This document shows, piece by piece, positions 9,905 to 22,337 of a DNA stretch of 64,000 nt. Every line of letters begins with the position of its first letter. The stretch's first letter is position 1. Made by a program: the position numbers and the translations under genes. The stretch spans positions 496,001 through 560,000 of the forward strand of contig JAKULF010000016.1 of the NCBI GenBank assembly GCA_022661535.1. Direction: 5' to 3'. The notes beneath the pieces are model-generated. The model was not told the origin of the DNA and did no database searches. It worked only from the letters and a program-made list of their open reading frames with translations. This DNA is from Eutypa lata. Taxonomy: Eukaryota > Ascomycota > Sordariomycetes > Xylariales > Diatrypaceae.

Positions 9905-12670
9905 CCATCCTCCTATCCCTGGTCTATAGACCCACCGCGGTGGATCTTTGCATTGGCCGGTAATAGGAGGGGAGAAGATCTCGGGAGGGGCCACCAGTCG
10001 GATCGGATCGTCAATATGCAGCAGCGGGCTCGCCTTCTTGGCTCCTTACCAGGTATTGGGTTATCGGCACCTTTTGTTTTCTTTTCTTATTCCTCCCGTT
10101 ACGGTTTGATCACCAAGTAGCACTGAGCTACTGCGGGGAGATACCTTATAATTGGATGGGATACCCTCATGCACTTCCGGCCGGGGTGACGATCTATACA
10201 CTATACAACCTGGTATCAAGGTTACCGGAGAGAGCAGACCCTCTTCTATATGCAGCCGGAGTTTGAGTTGCTTATCAATTTTGGAGTTTCGATTACTACG
10301 CACTATCAGGCGGTGAATCCGTTGCCTCGCTGAAGTGCTACCGCACCCGCATGTCAAAACATCACGGGGAATTCACGTATCGGGTGATCTTGCAGTTCTT
10401 GTACGATATGCGTATATTGGTATGCATACATGTTTGGTGGATTATTTTCAAAGAAGAGCAGGAGAATGGGGAGAGAATTGTTCCGAACAGGTAGCAGAAC
10501 TATGATATAATACCGAATTGGCCTCTTCATAGAGAACGCCATTTAGTTATTCCTATGATATCGCGATTGGACGGGTAATTGTCAAGATACTAAACGTTTC
10601 ATATTAGAATTTCTTTTATTCATCTACATATTCCCGCCTTACCTTGGTTAATCCTGGCCTTGATCTGGTCACTTGGCTGATAGCTATTCGTAAAAATCTA
10701 ATATGGGCTATATAATTTGACTATGGATGTAAGTCCTGCGTTATATATCTTGATTATAGGGATAACGCCTGATTATGGTTACTACGCTGTACTTTTTAAT
10801 ACTTTATAATACTTTAGATCAACTTGGAAATAACTCATCTTTCGAATTATTATATACCGCAGTGATAGACTTGAGTTTTGTAAGTGTGTGTGTGCGATGC
10901 ATCAACTCATCGTTAATAAAACAGATGTATTTCGAACAAAACATGCTACTGCTGAATCCATTTGTGCATCTACGGTTTCTGTTATTCTATACCAAACCAT
11001 TTAAACAATCCTTAGCTTGCGGCCGACCAGGTTACACTATTAATAACGTCATAACTAACACCTTCCTCTAGACTACGCATCAAGCGCTGCTCACAAAATT
11101 CTCACAATCTATTATATGTGCCGGCAATAGATGCCTTTTCCAGCGAATGCATTAGTCAAGCCATTAAATGCTACGGAAGGTTACCTTGATTCGATGGGTT
11201 GAACTTAAGTTCGGAAACGGTTGTATTGCAATGCGGCCAAGGCAATGCGCCAAGAAATAGACGCACGATGAGGAAACTCTGCAGGGCCTACACAGCTACT
11301 ATCCAGACATATTGCAGGTAGATAAGGCAAACCACATACGCTGATACATCACCGTACATAGATAGGGGGCACCTAGTCTTTTCAGCTGCAGTTTAGCACA
11401 ATGGTGATAGAAGCAAATGCACGACAAAGAGACACACCACTTCATATATTCTATGATACACATCCGAAGGCTGGCGGACTAAGGGCTTTTCTACATGTTG
11501 CTAATACCCTCATAAATAAATGTTAATCCGGGCACCTCCCCCTGTGAGGATAATGGCCCTTTTCGACTCTGACACCACTTCAAAACCTGACAGCGAAGCC
11601 GACATTTCAACGGTCGTACTCAAGTTATAGACACGCAGCTAGCACCCTGGCCTTGTCCACATTGTTAACCTCGTCTGCGTCGGCGTCGCGAGACTTCCGC
11701 CTATGATTCTCTCTCATGTTGAAAGTAAAAACCTGGTTAGGGTCCTCATTGCCCTCATATTTCCATAGGATTGTAGCCCTTCTTGATCCTTTTATTTTTA
11801 TAGGGCGGGAGCTCTTGGTCTTGAATAGGGAGGGTGAGACTCCTAGCAAGCTTTAAACGAGCAAGACTTGTCGATGTCGATAGTTAATGTGAAGATCACA
11901 TATGGGTATCTAGGCGGCTACGTAACAATGAGTCTTGCTAAGTGTCTTTGCGGTAGAGCTGCTAATAATCCTATGTAGAGTTGACGCTTCAAGATTCATC
12001 ATGTCCCGCCCACAGTACACAGCCTGAGTAGTTTGATACAACCTAGCCTCATGCCCTTATACGAAGCCAGCAGCTAAACTAATAACTGGCCAATCACATC
12101 AAATCTCCGAGGCCACTTCCAACTAGCATTCGATAAAGTCTGTGGGGGTTAACAGAGGCAACTTTATGCCAGGGCCCTTAACACATCTCGTGAGTACTAA
12201 AAACAAGTTGATATCTTACCTTTCCCGTTCTGTTATAGAACCTTCTACAAGATATGATGGAAAATTAGATACTAACTTGTTTTTTACCAAAAAAGTCCAC
12301 TCTCAACAACTTGCCCAAGCAACCTTGGGCAATCAATACCGTAGTAAAAAATATCCTAATGCTACCAAGTATGAGGGAACCTTAGGTATTCGATCACGGT
12401 AAAATATCTGATCTCCGACCAGCCCACAGAAGCCGAAATACAATGATTGAAAAGGAAACAAGGTTATCCTTATAACACCCACCGTATATCATCATCTCAT
12501 ATTTTATCACAATAGCAGACCCCTGGTCTAGGTGGTAGAGTGGCTCCACCACACCTTATATAAGGGTGGGGGTACCCCCTAGAGCCCTAGGCTGCTCCTT
12601 TCTTCCCTTTCTTCATTAGAGCTTTAGCAGAGCAAATATAAGGGCATTTCTGATGTGATATCTTTATACG
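9905..12670. other. Gene-poor stretch, no recognised gene
   Basis: About 2.8 kb with only short frames. The first part is 3' flank of the hydroxylase gene. No motif, RNA gene or terminal repeat could be recognised. A GC-rich imperfect hairpin-like run occurs at 12530-12600. Confidence 0.5.
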
Positions 12671-13527
12671 ATGGACCTAAACACCCCTCCTACTGAAGGC
12701 ATAACCCAAGAAGTAGAAAGTTCTACTAGCAAGCTGGTTAGCTACCATTGGATGTTATTCGCGTAATTGAGGATGCGGCTATTCCGGTGTTGCGCTGTTG
12801 GGGGATACGCATTGAAATACTATGGCGTCCCGCAGGATACTTGCTTTAGTTTAATTAATTTCTGACATCTCGTGTCCTTTTGGTCTGGTGGTTGCTAACT
12901 ACAGGGCAGGAGTGGCTGGTATGCGTACCAAGCGATCATTCTGATAAAGTAGCCGAGATGTTCTCCAAAGAGCCACTGAGTCAAAATATATGAGCCTTCA
13001 AGCCGGACGATCTTGCCGCAGTGGACATCTTTGCTACACACCTACCCGCTCTTCAAATGAGAGCGACCGGGTTTTCTTTTTAGATCGTACCAAGTTCGGA
13101 ATGCTTCGTCAACGATCTAGACCCTGACCAATTCGAGCGCAGCCCATTCGGTGTACCGTATCCTAAGCTAGCATATTTTGTACAAGGCATGATGGATACA
13201 CAGAAATGGACGGAAGTGCAGGAACTCGTCGATGGCATGGATCTGGATGAGGAATGGGGGGAGGAAAATATCGACCTCGACAAGCCGGGGGAGATAGAAT
13301 ATGCTAAGAAGAAAAATGAGCGCATTCGTGGCTCGTTAGAGAAGTTCCCTACAAACATCCCCTCGACGCTGAGGGAGACACCGATGGATTTGCGAGCGAA
13401 ATGGCGGAAGATTGTACGTAGTAAGGAGCGTCGGTTACCGATTCTGGCCGCCAAAGGCAGATACACCACTAAATATCGTAGGACGGGCTCTTTAGATCCC
13501 CGGCTGAAGGAAGGACGTGTCGGGTAG
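12671..13527 (+). pseudogene. Decayed member of a fungal hypothetical-protein family (possibly nucleotidyltransferase-like)
   Basis: A coherent protein can be followed from the ATG at 12671 to the stop at 13525-13527 only by crossing defects. A first segment is followed by two frame changes (near 12745 and 12806). Motifs in order are VIEDAAIPVL, then ALKYYGVPQDTCF. An intron (12849-12904, GT..CTAACTACAG) has consistent phase, and WLVCVPSDHSDKVAEMF follows it. In-frame stops lie at 12991-12993 (TGA) and 13081-13083 (TAG). The C-terminal part is intact (PYPKLAYFVQG ... TEVQELVDGMDL). The 'IPVL..GG.ALKYYGVP..' pattern recurs in fungal proteins I associate loosely with nucleotidyltransferase-like folds; I am not certain of that. 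At least four lesions make a working product unlikely. The reading was not repaired here. Confidence 0.6.
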
Positions 13528-13741
13528 ACATGATATAACATGCCAATTTGATTAGCGATCAGCCCATATGTAGTTATTTGGCTGCCTTAATAAGATAGAA
13601 ATAGCACAGACGAGGTGAAACAATGCTTCATTGCCTATGCTATACTGAGAGAGCCTGGTAAGAATAGCAGAATGTGTTCAAGTTTCTGGAATGAATCCAT
13701 CAGTGTCTAATATAATGACTCTATCCTATTGATCAGGCTTC

Positions 13742-13909
13742 TCACAACCCTCCCTGAAATCAAGTATACCACATCCGTACCCGCTTCTTCTCTATGTACT
13801 TACTGACGGTGACACCAATAACAATACATCTTGGACTACTATTAAGGAATTAGTGACTGTCATAAGAGAACATATCCTGTTCACCTACTTGACCGATCTG
13901 AGAAGTTGA
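13742..13909 (+). pseudogene. Fragment related to the C-terminal part of the upstream pseudogene
   Basis: A 55-codon frame ending at TGA 13907-13909 shares the pattern P-Y-P-x-L-x-Y-V-x4-D-T-x-W-T-x4-LV with residues of the pseudogene that ends at 13527 (PYPKLAYFV ... DTQKWTEVQELV). It has no start of its own. It may be a second, more decayed copy of the same family lying in tandem. The match is short and the call is tentative. Confidence 0.35.
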
Positions 13910-16084
13910 ACAGTAGAATATCTAACTAGGGTTTTTGTCTCAACCCCTTCTTCGGCTATAAGGACCACGATTCGGAAGCTCATTACCACCGACTGCCATG
14001 GCGTATTCCTGCGGGCCGACCACAAAAGCCGATCCTCGAAAATCCGCAGCAGTTCAGGCTTATGGAAACTTTCAACTGTCGCCTGTGAACTAGCGTGGAT
14101 TACTGGTATGTTACCGGCGATGCCATTGATTTCACTCTCGACACTACGCATCGACGTAGTCTCGCTATCACTAAGAGTTTGGTCGGCGTTTTGAACTCAG
14201 ATTCCAGGATTTGACGCTAGACATGAGCACATCGCCTACCTAACAGAAAGCGGTAGTATTCGGTCAGGTCATTAGCAAAATCAGAATCAGTTCATGCTGG
14301 CTTATCAGGGCCTTGGTGAGATTTCTCCCAGGTCTAAAGTCATACAGTAATTACACGAAGAAGGATCAGAAGCTGCAGCTTGACGGCTAGACAGACGAGG
14401 TATACGATGAGGATCCGCTCACTTCCTCTACTTTTCAAACGCCCCTTTCCGTTGTTGATCCTATTTTAACTTCCTATTTGCTGTCATGAGTGATAATACC
14501 GCGCGAGGCCAAGTATGACTCATGTCTTCATATTGCTCACTCGATCGGATACCATCGAGCAGCATTCCGGATGAACGAGGATACTCATTTCATGGGGAAC
14601 TGCCCGTAATTTTGTAAGTGTAATTCTAATAATGGTATGATCTAGCTGGACAGCACGAAGCCATGCTTGGTGTTTATTCATCAGTGCATTGGGGTTGCAT
14701 GAAAGTAATAGCTACCATAACGATATTTGAGCGTAGCCTCATGTTCTCATGCGAGACACCCTCTGATTTTTTTTAAAATCAAGTTTTGGTCCTCTTGTCC
14801 TTACAAACAGTCGATAAACTGATATGCTCAAAAATGTAAGTAGTACAACTAGGTAGGAGCCTCCCTCCCCTGCCGTCACTATTGCCTATGTACCACGAAA
14901 GGTACAATACAAGTCATGCAACACTCCAGAGGGCTGACTAATTGCATTCTCACTCATAAGACATTATCTCCCGTGCCACGAACTGCAATTTTTTATATCT
15001 ATCGAGAGAGGAAAACGAGAGCGATGAGTCAGAGCAAGCAAAGCCGGCTTGTTTGCTATTGGGTGGCCTCGCCTTGTTGCTTGTGAGTCATAAACTGGTT
15101 CTGAATAGGCAGCATATCTTATCGTCATATCCTGTCTTAGGCACCAAAGAACTCACTCGTCGTGCTACTGTCAGCTCTGGCCAGTCAGGCTGATACTATC
15201 TTGGCGGACATTTTGACACGCCGTACCTGGCGGGGAGTGAAATATGTAGATTAGTTAGCTGAAAGCTTTCAGCCGCGCATAGAATGATTCCCTGTATCTT
15301 ATGTTGAGAGGTGGCGGGAATATCGATACTGATGAATAAGCGGTGATACGCATACCGGGACATTTCACCCGGTGAGGCGCCTAGCGGCACAAGGGGGTGA
15401 TATGTCATTGGTGATCCATCGGTTTCTTATGCTAGATAAAGGCTGAGTGATGTGGATCAAGAGCGTTCTCACGACCTCATCTCACACAGCTGTGCTTGTT
15501 CCACCACGGGTATTAGGCTTCACGGTAAGAACGAATCACTGGTAATCTACTTTCATAAATGCTGCAGTTCACGAGCCAAGATTGGAAGGGAAAACTTTCT
15601 TGTTTTTACTACATGCCTCTAGAAAGGTAAGCGAAGCCCCGTCTGCCCAGCTCCATTCATCCGTATCTTTGCCACCGCTTCTCTCTCTCATATAGGTAGA
15701 TAATAGTGACTTGCCCAGTAGTTTGCCACTTTGCGATTTGTCTCTGGAAAAAAAATAAAATAAAAAACCCTCTGACTTCTCCCACCACCACGGAGCATTC
15801 GAAGCCCCACGCCGACGAGGCTGGACAATGTCGGTGAGAGTTCTGAAGGGCGGGGGAATAAGCCAGCAATCTATGCGAGACATGCTTTCGAATACAACAT
15901 CTTCGGTATTATCGACACAAGTTCCTTTCTGTCGTCCTGATGCACACCCTCCCCAAAGCAGGGGAACCTATTTCCCACACCACGGGTTCGGATATCCGAG
16001 CGTGTGCCTCCCACTTTCACAAACCAGCCGAGAAAACCATGTAAGCCAAACACGTTAGACGATCGAAATGATAGTAGTATTAGC
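13910..16084. other. Gene-poor stretch up to the H2A.Z 3' end
   Basis: No gene recognised in about 2.2 kb. The plus strand at 13960-14190 reads in places like degraded coding sequence but has stops and no family I know. The last few hundred bases are 3' flank of the minus-strand H2A.Z gene. Confidence 0.5.
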
Positions 16085-16944
16085 TCATGCTTCGATAGCC
16101 TTGTTCTTCTTCTTCTGCTCGACCTTGAGTAGCAAGGCGCGGTTGATGTGAGGTAGAACACCACCAAAGGCGATGGTGGCGCGGATAAGCGTGTCTAACT
16201 CTTCGTCACCGCGAATGGCAAGCTGGAGATGGCGCGGGGTGATGCGCTTGACCTTGAGATCCTTGGCTGCGTTCTGTACGGGTAAATTAGTACGTGTCGT
16301 GTGCACATATAATACAAATAAGCAAGTAGCCTTGCAAGCTAAGCTTGATCATGAATAAGCGGAGCTGTAGCTCGCCAATACAACTTGAATCGATACATCG
16401 AAACAATGTAAAAAGGCTGCAGGCGGTGACCAAGTAGGTGAATAGGCAATAAAGTGGGTGGTGGGTAGGCAATAGAAGATAAGATGATAATGGTGATAAC
16501 TTACTCCTGCGAGCTCGAGAACTTCAGCAGTCAAGTATTCGAGTACGGCTGTGACATAGACGGCAGCCTTGGCACCTACGCGCATCTTGTTTTGGGTGTT
16601 TTGCTTCAAGAAACGCTTGACACGTCCGCAAGGGAACTAAGCGGGGAGATGTTAGTAGGCTGGTATATACAAAACATATTGCTATCATGTTCGGATGATA
16701 AGGTCGCGTTGTTGTTGCTATTGTGATTTGTGGAATAAAACAAAACAAAACCAAGGCATTGTGTATATGCGCGCCTCGAACCGCAGCGCATAATATCGCA
16801 GTCATCCCACATGATGTAACTATATGAACTTACTTGAAGACCAGCGCGAGCCGAGTGGCTCTGTTGCTTCTTGGGACCATCAGCTGCTGAAGTCTTTCCG
16901 CCAGAGCTCTTGCCACCAGCAGATTTTCCCTTTCCACCGGCCAT
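16085..16944 (-). CDS. htz1: Histone H2A.Z (H2A variant)
   Basis: Three exons on the minus strand: 16834-16944, 16505-16636 and 16085-16273. All junctions are in phase 0, and introns of 197 and 231 nt have GTAAGT donors. The 143-aa product matches H2A.Z closely. The Gly/Lys/Ser-rich N-terminal tail ([17 protein letters not shown]) is followed by the H2A core [28 protein letters not shown] and [16 protein letters not shown]. The Z-type stretch [16 protein letters not shown] precedes a KKKNKAIEA tail. H2A.Z replaces H2A in promoter-flanking nucleosomes and is deposited by SWR1. Introns at these positions and full conservation indicate a working gene. A run of A's and a CCAAT-type element lie about 160 bp upstream. 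Confidence 0.97.
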
Positions 16945-18666
16945 TGTTTATGGTTGATCTAATGCGCGTATTTGGGGTTGTTGCGAATGTGGGATGTTGA
17001 CGTCGATGTTGACGTTATGATATGTCGAGTAGTATTGTTGAATTGATATCGACGGATATGAGGGGGGGTTACTAAACGCGATATTGATTATAAAAAAAAA
17101 AATCCAATGGATATTTCGGTATTCGGGTTTTTTTTATTAGAAAATCGTCTTGCACAATAGTCGGTCGAACGATGATGGTGAGAAGGAGGAGGTAGTAAAA
17201 AAAAAGAGGATGTTGGTTTGGATCGGTCGTGGCGTTCTTGAGTGAAAATCGAATGGCGGGCGCAATGGAAAACTTTGCTTTGCTTGCTTTGGTTTGGTTT
17301 GCTTGCCTGCCTGAACACCTGAGTGAGTACCTGAGCTTGGAGGGTCAACAGCGTTGCATCAGAGTTTCCTGTGGTTGTTTTGGGCTCTTTTCGCGCTTGT
17401 TCCTACCCTCCTTGGGCGACTTGATCCACTAGTTAGCCAGTAAGGAGCTCTGAGTTCTGCCTATACCTACCTAATCACTACCTAACCCTGTAGGCGGCTA
17501 TCGCTGTAGTTAGGCAAACACGCGCTGAGACCAGGGAGGGTATGTATGTATGTAGTACCAGAAGATATTGCAGGTGGCAGGTAAAAGCCCCTCCACCCGT
17601 TGTGGCTAGGTGTGGCGACCGGGGAAACCTCGGCTGTTAAGCCCAAACCAAGTATCACCAACATATCATCAAGAGTCTGAAAGGGGGTGATGATGTTACT
17701 GTTAGGCAACATAAAAGACCAACTGAGGCTTGTTACCTTTCCAAAAGGGGATAAGAATGTTCGGAATGAAAAATGAAATGAAGTCTCCATGGTTTGAAAC
17801 TATTCAGACCGAACAGAAGTTGGAAATTCTACTCACCGTAATCGTACCTACCTGGGAGAACCCGGTTATGTTCAAGGAGGGACGATCAAGGGCTATCGCA
17901 GGATGTACCCAGTCAAACCAGATCAGTTCTCATACATAATGCTTTGAAATGAAGTGGTAGGTAGAAGGAACTTCAACCATCAGGACATATCAGTTAGTAT
18001 AGAATAGGAGAGCCTTGTCAAGGTAACTCCCTACCATGTATGTTGACGTTGGTTGCTTAGGTAGTTAGGGGAGACAGGAGATGTGGTTTGGAGTTTGATA
18101 TTCAATTCAACGTCGGCCAAGAGGAAGTGGGTACGGCACATGAGGCTAACGGTGCATATCCCAGTACCGTGGCGTTTCCTTTCCACTAGCCACACAGTCT
18201 GAAAATACATCATCACACTATATTTAACACTGTACCTTCTGTGCTCGTCCTCGAGTAGATGCCGGTAACTGCTTTCTTGTTCGTGATATATAGGTCATGT
18301 TCAGTTAAAGAAGCACTAGGTCATGCGGTGGCTTGGAATATGTCGATTTAGCCCACGCGAAGGCCTTAGATAGGATTGTAGAAAAGGGGGTCTATCACAT
18401 CTTATCTAAACTGCATCCGTAAAATCACAACGAACCCAGCACTGTAAAGGAGGATATGAAAACACTGGACTAGATTATTGGATCATGTTGGTGTGACCGT
18501 GGTCTAGCGAAGGATCGTAAACCATAACTCCTTGGGCTGGTATCGAGTTCATTGCACCCTCTACAACCTCAGCCATCACTTCAGTGAGTGCTCCTTATCG
18601 AATTATTGTATAACCCATATCAAGTACAGCCTCCTTGAAGCTCTTGCTCTGATAATATACGCCAAA
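16945..18666. other. H2A.Z promoter region and intergenic DNA
   Basis: No gene recognised. Several A-runs and T-runs lie at 17090-17210, in the H2A.Z promoter. GTATGTATGTAG at 17540-17552 and ACCTACCTAA near 17465 are short simple motifs. Confidence 0.5.
17092..17108 (-). promoter_or_regulatory. A-tract and CCAAT element upstream of H2A.Z
   Basis: An 11-base A-run (T-run in the direction of the gene) adjoins CCAAT at 17104-17108, about 160 bp upstream of the H2A.Z start. Poly(dA:dT) tracts exclude nucleosomes, and CCAAT is the binding core of the HAP complex. Placement fits a promoter element, but function is inferred. Confidence 0.35.
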
Positions 18667-19539
18667 ATGGAGGAAAATACCATGATGACGATGCCATTTG
18701 AGGAACTATCGTGTTCTATGCGAAGAGATGGCCAACTATTGACGAACATCCTCCCTCTTAACTTTGACATGCGTATCTTTTAGGAAAGTGGACAGGAACT
18801 GGAATCGATTTTAGTGATTGAACTGAGTTACAAGGGACATAAATCCTGAAGTACGAAGAAGAGCGGTTCAAATGGGCTAACTCATACTTCAGCGTTGTCA
18901 TTAAGGTTCCATATGATTTTCATATTCACTTTAAGCATAGCCCAGACTAGTCGTTACTAGGGACGCAGTCTCTGGTGGGTACCCATTCACCGTCAGGTCC
19001 ATCTATCAATATTGGCTTGATGTTTACACAGGCAAGTTATTGCCAAAATGATTGATACAATGTTTGCAGGATACATTAATCTTAGATATGGTAACTACGT
19101 TCGTTATTTAATACCTTACGACTTAAATAAGGCCAGGATTATATTGCTTGTTAATGGCTAATCATTCTCGTATGAATAAGTATTATTTGGATCTTTTTAT
19201 TTTATGATAGGTCATTTAATTCGACAACAACCTGACAGGTTCCCGTGGAACCGCATTACGCAACTATTCTACACGAGTTTGGCCATGCATGCTCTTAGCC
19301 TCACCCACGAGAAAAAGAACGTACCACGCATCTGAAGCAGGACGTTCAGGCATTGTAAGATATTTATGATAAACCACCAACAAATAGAATGGTGGCAAAG
19401 TCAATTTCAACGTATTGGCAAGTTCCACAGGCAACTGTTATGCAAGCATTACCTTGACCCGCATTTTATCATCCTCTACTCTTTCTCAAAAGGACTTGTC
19501 GTGAATCAAGGAAGCGGAACGTGGGAGAACCTCAACTAG
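18667..19539 (+). pseudogene. Decayed metzincin-type zinc metalloprotease
   Basis: Protease homology is readable in fragments across frames. Segments in order are FDMRI(stop)ESGQEL (about 18765-18800), YEEERFKWANSYFSVVIK (18852-18905), a GTQSLV..PSGPSINIG block (18960-19020), and ATILHEFGHA at 19257-19289 with LSLTHE continuing in another frame to 19312. Together the last two give the HExxH....H zinc site of metzincins. The frame break coincides with a tandem CATG repeat at 19284-19291, so a 4-bp duplication probably caused it. Further on, the YLDPHFIILYSFSKG block (19461-19505) sits where the Met-turn would be, and the frame ends at TAG 19537-19539. Stops and shifts rule out a working product. 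The ATG at 18667 is only the earliest plausible start. The family (M12-like) is inferred. Confidence 0.6.
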
Positions 19540-20660
19540 AGATAATGGGTTAGCGCCTGTGATGCAACCTAGTCGTGATCTAGAGCCTCTTGCGATGGGA
19601 CTTGCGGTAATGGGTGATCCAAGTTCCGACTATTTTGATATACAATAGTTATCAGGGCATAGTGTAGAAGATCCTGATGAAGAGGGGTCTAGACTTCCAC
19701 AGAGTTGGTGATGACCTGACCCGACTCGATGTATGTCCTAGAAGAAGGCAGTTGAATATGTTTAGCAACCCATAAGCTCTCTGTTCTAGACAAGGAGTCT
19801 ATGCTCTATGTCTGTGAGGTATCCTGGTCATGACCGAAGAGCATATATACAGAAGATTAGGATAATCTAGCCATATTTAGTTTGTACCAATAAGGCATCT
19901 ACGCTATTTGTTCATGTTTAGCTAGGAAACTACCCCAATGAGCTTCTTTGTGGACATAATGCTATTTAGTCATGTTGTACAACATAAAGATGGTGCTTGG
20001 ATGGGCAAGATACATTGAGCAACGCAACAGATCTGGCAAACCAATCTAGGCAACCAAATGCTAGAAATAATTGCTGTATCAATCCACTAGATTTCTATGG
20101 ATGGTACTTAAGTAGTTAGCGTCCTACATTGTAGTCAACATGCACAATAGGATCTGATACGTATCATCACCCCAAACGACGCTAGCGTCATTCACTTAGG
20201 AATGTATCAAGGTCTTGTCTATGGCATATTAGGATTCGATCTGGTACTTAGATGTAGTTGTAGTAGTGTACCTAATGTATTCTATATAAAATACTGATTT
20301 ATTCAATATTGTACACCTGCAACTTGTACAATAACCCTTATCGACAACAGAGGAAAGGACCCGTGACCGATAAGGGATTGGAAGTCATCCTCAAAGGGGG
20401 GGGAAGGAACCCATTATCGATACAGAGTACAGTACTAAGCAGAAATACTTCCTCTACATTCTTTCATGTCCTTCAGTCTTCACAATCAAAGCAACCAACC
20501 CTCCTACACAGAAATCATTGTGGCATCACCATTTTTGGAAGCCATCCTTTCGTCTGTTTACAAAGAAATACTTTGCGATAACAACTACGACGTTCATTTC
20601 AACATCGACACAATTAATATCACAGTCAACAATCACAGCATCCGTCGAGTCCCTTGAATT
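19540..20660. other. Gene-poor stretch before the F-box gene
   Basis: No intact gene. The sequence has many stop codons in all frames and may include degraded repeat DNA, but no reverse transcriptase, integrase or terminal repeat could be recognised. The last 200-300 bases should be the promoter and leader of the F-box gene. Confidence 0.45.
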
Positions 20661-22337
20661 ATGGCACCCACCCTCACTACCCTCCCCCACGAGGTTATGC
20701 GCAAGATCGCTGGCTTCCTGGTGGGCGCTGAACATTGGAACAAGGATGTGGTACGCAACTTCAATGGGTATAATAATTCTGTCGCACAGTACGCTACAAT
20801 CTCGAAGGAATGGCAGGAGGTGTTAGAATCCTTCACATTCAAGAACCTGCATCTTACGTTTTTTCGGATACCCCAAGCGGCAGTCATACTTACTGTGAGA
20901 CGACGGAAGTTTATACACCACATAATACTCGACATTGTGCTACCTCGATGCGACATGGTGGCCTGTTACCATATGGAGAACGCTGTTGAGAAGGCAAGAA
21001 ATAGCCAAATTGCCGATTATGTAGTTTCGAGTCTCTTTAATTTGCTCTTGAGCACTTGGAAGAAGGAGGAAGTCAGGGCCAGCGGCATTGAACTCGTCAT
21101 AGGTGCTTTCTCACCTTCCGATAACCTATGCACATCCCTCTATAATAGCGAACCAGACCAGTCCTCCGATGACGATGATGACGCTGCTGCTGATGATGAT
21201 AGTACTGGCATCATCAGGGGCAACTTAAACAAGCGTTTCGAAGGTTCTTTTCTGAATTTATCGACTCCTCTGCCTCAAGCCGAGTGTGTCTCCCGTTTCA
21301 CCATCGGACGGTATACATCAATGAGGAACTTTTCCTCCCACTCCTACTGGTCTCTTCTTCGAGCTCTCCCAAACCTAGAGACTCTGGAGCTGGATACTTG
21401 GGAGATTCAACATCCGCAGCCTATTCACCGCGAAGGTTCGTGTATTACTCGTTTAAACACATACAAAGTTGAAGCTAACTGGATCATAGCGTACCTCGGC
21501 TTTCTTTCCTCCATCCCCCCGGCACTTAAAGTTCTTCGTTTCTCCTTCACAGACTTTACCCATAACCAGCCCTGCTTTTGGCCAAGATGGGATATCGACT
21601 ACATTGGATACATTCGTCAAATGACGAAAGACGGGAGAGATGTCTTGAGCTGTACATTACGTGAGGTGTCCTACGGCCTAACGACCCTCCAGATCCGTGG
21701 TCCGATTGGACCACAATTCTTCTGGCCACCCGAGGGCAGCGAAGAGGACACTCCCTATTGGCCAAATTTAAAATCCCTCGGAGCATTCATCTACTTTTAC
21801 CTACCTGGTGGTACGTGGCTATTCGAGCATGTCGGGGGCTCAGGGGATGGTGTGGCGTGCGATAAATGCTTCTGGGAAACAAACGAAGACAGTCTCAACG
21901 AGCTCTATTCCACCGTGGCCAGATCTGTTCACAGAATGCCGAAGCTCGAGGTTTTGGCGCTGAGAACAGTTCTGGAAGCCTGGATATTCCACGACTTTCG
22001 ATTCCAGGTTATCGGCCGACGTGCCTTTCTAGGATGGCGTTCAACCCCAATGTTCCATCCCTCCGACGAAGTTTTGCGTCTATGGGAGGAAGTTGCCGAC
22101 TCACGCGGCCTCAAGCTTGACGTGATCATCATCCGTGCAAGAGCAGCCGATACAAATGACGATCAGAGCGGGACAAGGTTCATGGAAGATTACGAGAGCG
22201 AAAAATACTGTTTTGGATGGGGAGATGCGGGTGAAGCCAGCGAAGTAGGCGACGACGAAGACAGTGAAAGTGACGAGTCTAGCGCTGACGAAGATTCCGA
22301 GTCGAGCGGCACCGACGATGCTGAGATGAGCGGTTGA
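20661..22337 (+). CDS. F-box domain protein, DUF6546-like
   Basis: A single exon of 558 codons starts at the ATG at 20661. The N-terminus TTLPHEVMRKIAGFL followed by WQEVLESFTFKNLHL is the F-box-like helix set and linker typical of large fungal F-box families. An acidic run (DDDDDAAADDDS) lies near residues 171-182. Leucine-spaced segments follow (LLRALPNLETLELDTWEI; PPALKVLRFSFTDF; MPKLEVLALRT), as in degenerate LRRs of this family. The C-terminus is a Glu/Asp/Ser-rich tail. F-box proteins link substrates to SCF ubiquitin ligases through Skp1; the target is unknown. The coding pattern appears to continue past the TGA at 22335 but with four further stops, so this stop may be a recent truncation. 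Confidence 0.8.
   Translation: MAPTLTTLPHEVMRKIAGFLVGAEHWNKDVVRNFNGYNNSVAQYATISKEWQEVLESFTFKNLHLTFFRIPQAAVILTVRRRKFIHHIILDIVLPRCDMVACYHMENAVEKARNSQIADYVVSSLFNLLLSTWKKEEVRASGIELVIGAFSPSDNLCTSLYNSEPDQSSDDDDDAAADDDSTGIIRGNLNKRFEGSFLNLSTPLPQAECVSRFTIGRYTSMRNFSSHSYWSLLRALPNLETLELDTWEIQHPQPIHREGSCITRLNTYKVEANWIIAYLGFLSSIPPALKVLRFSFTDFTHNQPCFWPRWDIDYIGYIRQMTKDGRDVLSCTLREVSYGLTTLQIRGPIGPQFFWPPEGSEEDTPYWPNLKSLGAFIYFYLPGGTWLFEHVGGSGDGVACDKCFWETNEDSLNELYSTVARSVHRMPKLEVLALRTVLEAWIFHDFRFQVIGRRAFLGWRSTPMFHPSDEVLRLWEEVADSRGLKLDVIIIRARAADTNDDQSGTRFMEDYESEKYCFGWGDAGEASEVGDDEDSESDESSADEDSESSGTDDAEMSG

Noticed and set aside
10775..11071. 98-codon hydrophobic frame
   Set aside because: AT-driven chance frame with no start context, family or neighbours.
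12520..12605. tRNA-like GGTCTAGGTGGTAGAGTGG followed by a G/C hairpin
   Set aside because: There is no T arm or B box, and the stems do not form a cloverleaf.
17482..17790. 102-codon minus-strand frame upstream of H2A.Z
   Set aside because: No recognisable motif; it lies in the promoter region and looks like chance.
18494..18560. GTGGTCTAGCG ... tRNA-like start
   Set aside because: No anticodon stem or TTCGA loop at the right distance.
19540..20300. Possible copia-type retrotransposon remnant
   Set aside because: No integrase or reverse transcriptase motif or LTR could be placed.
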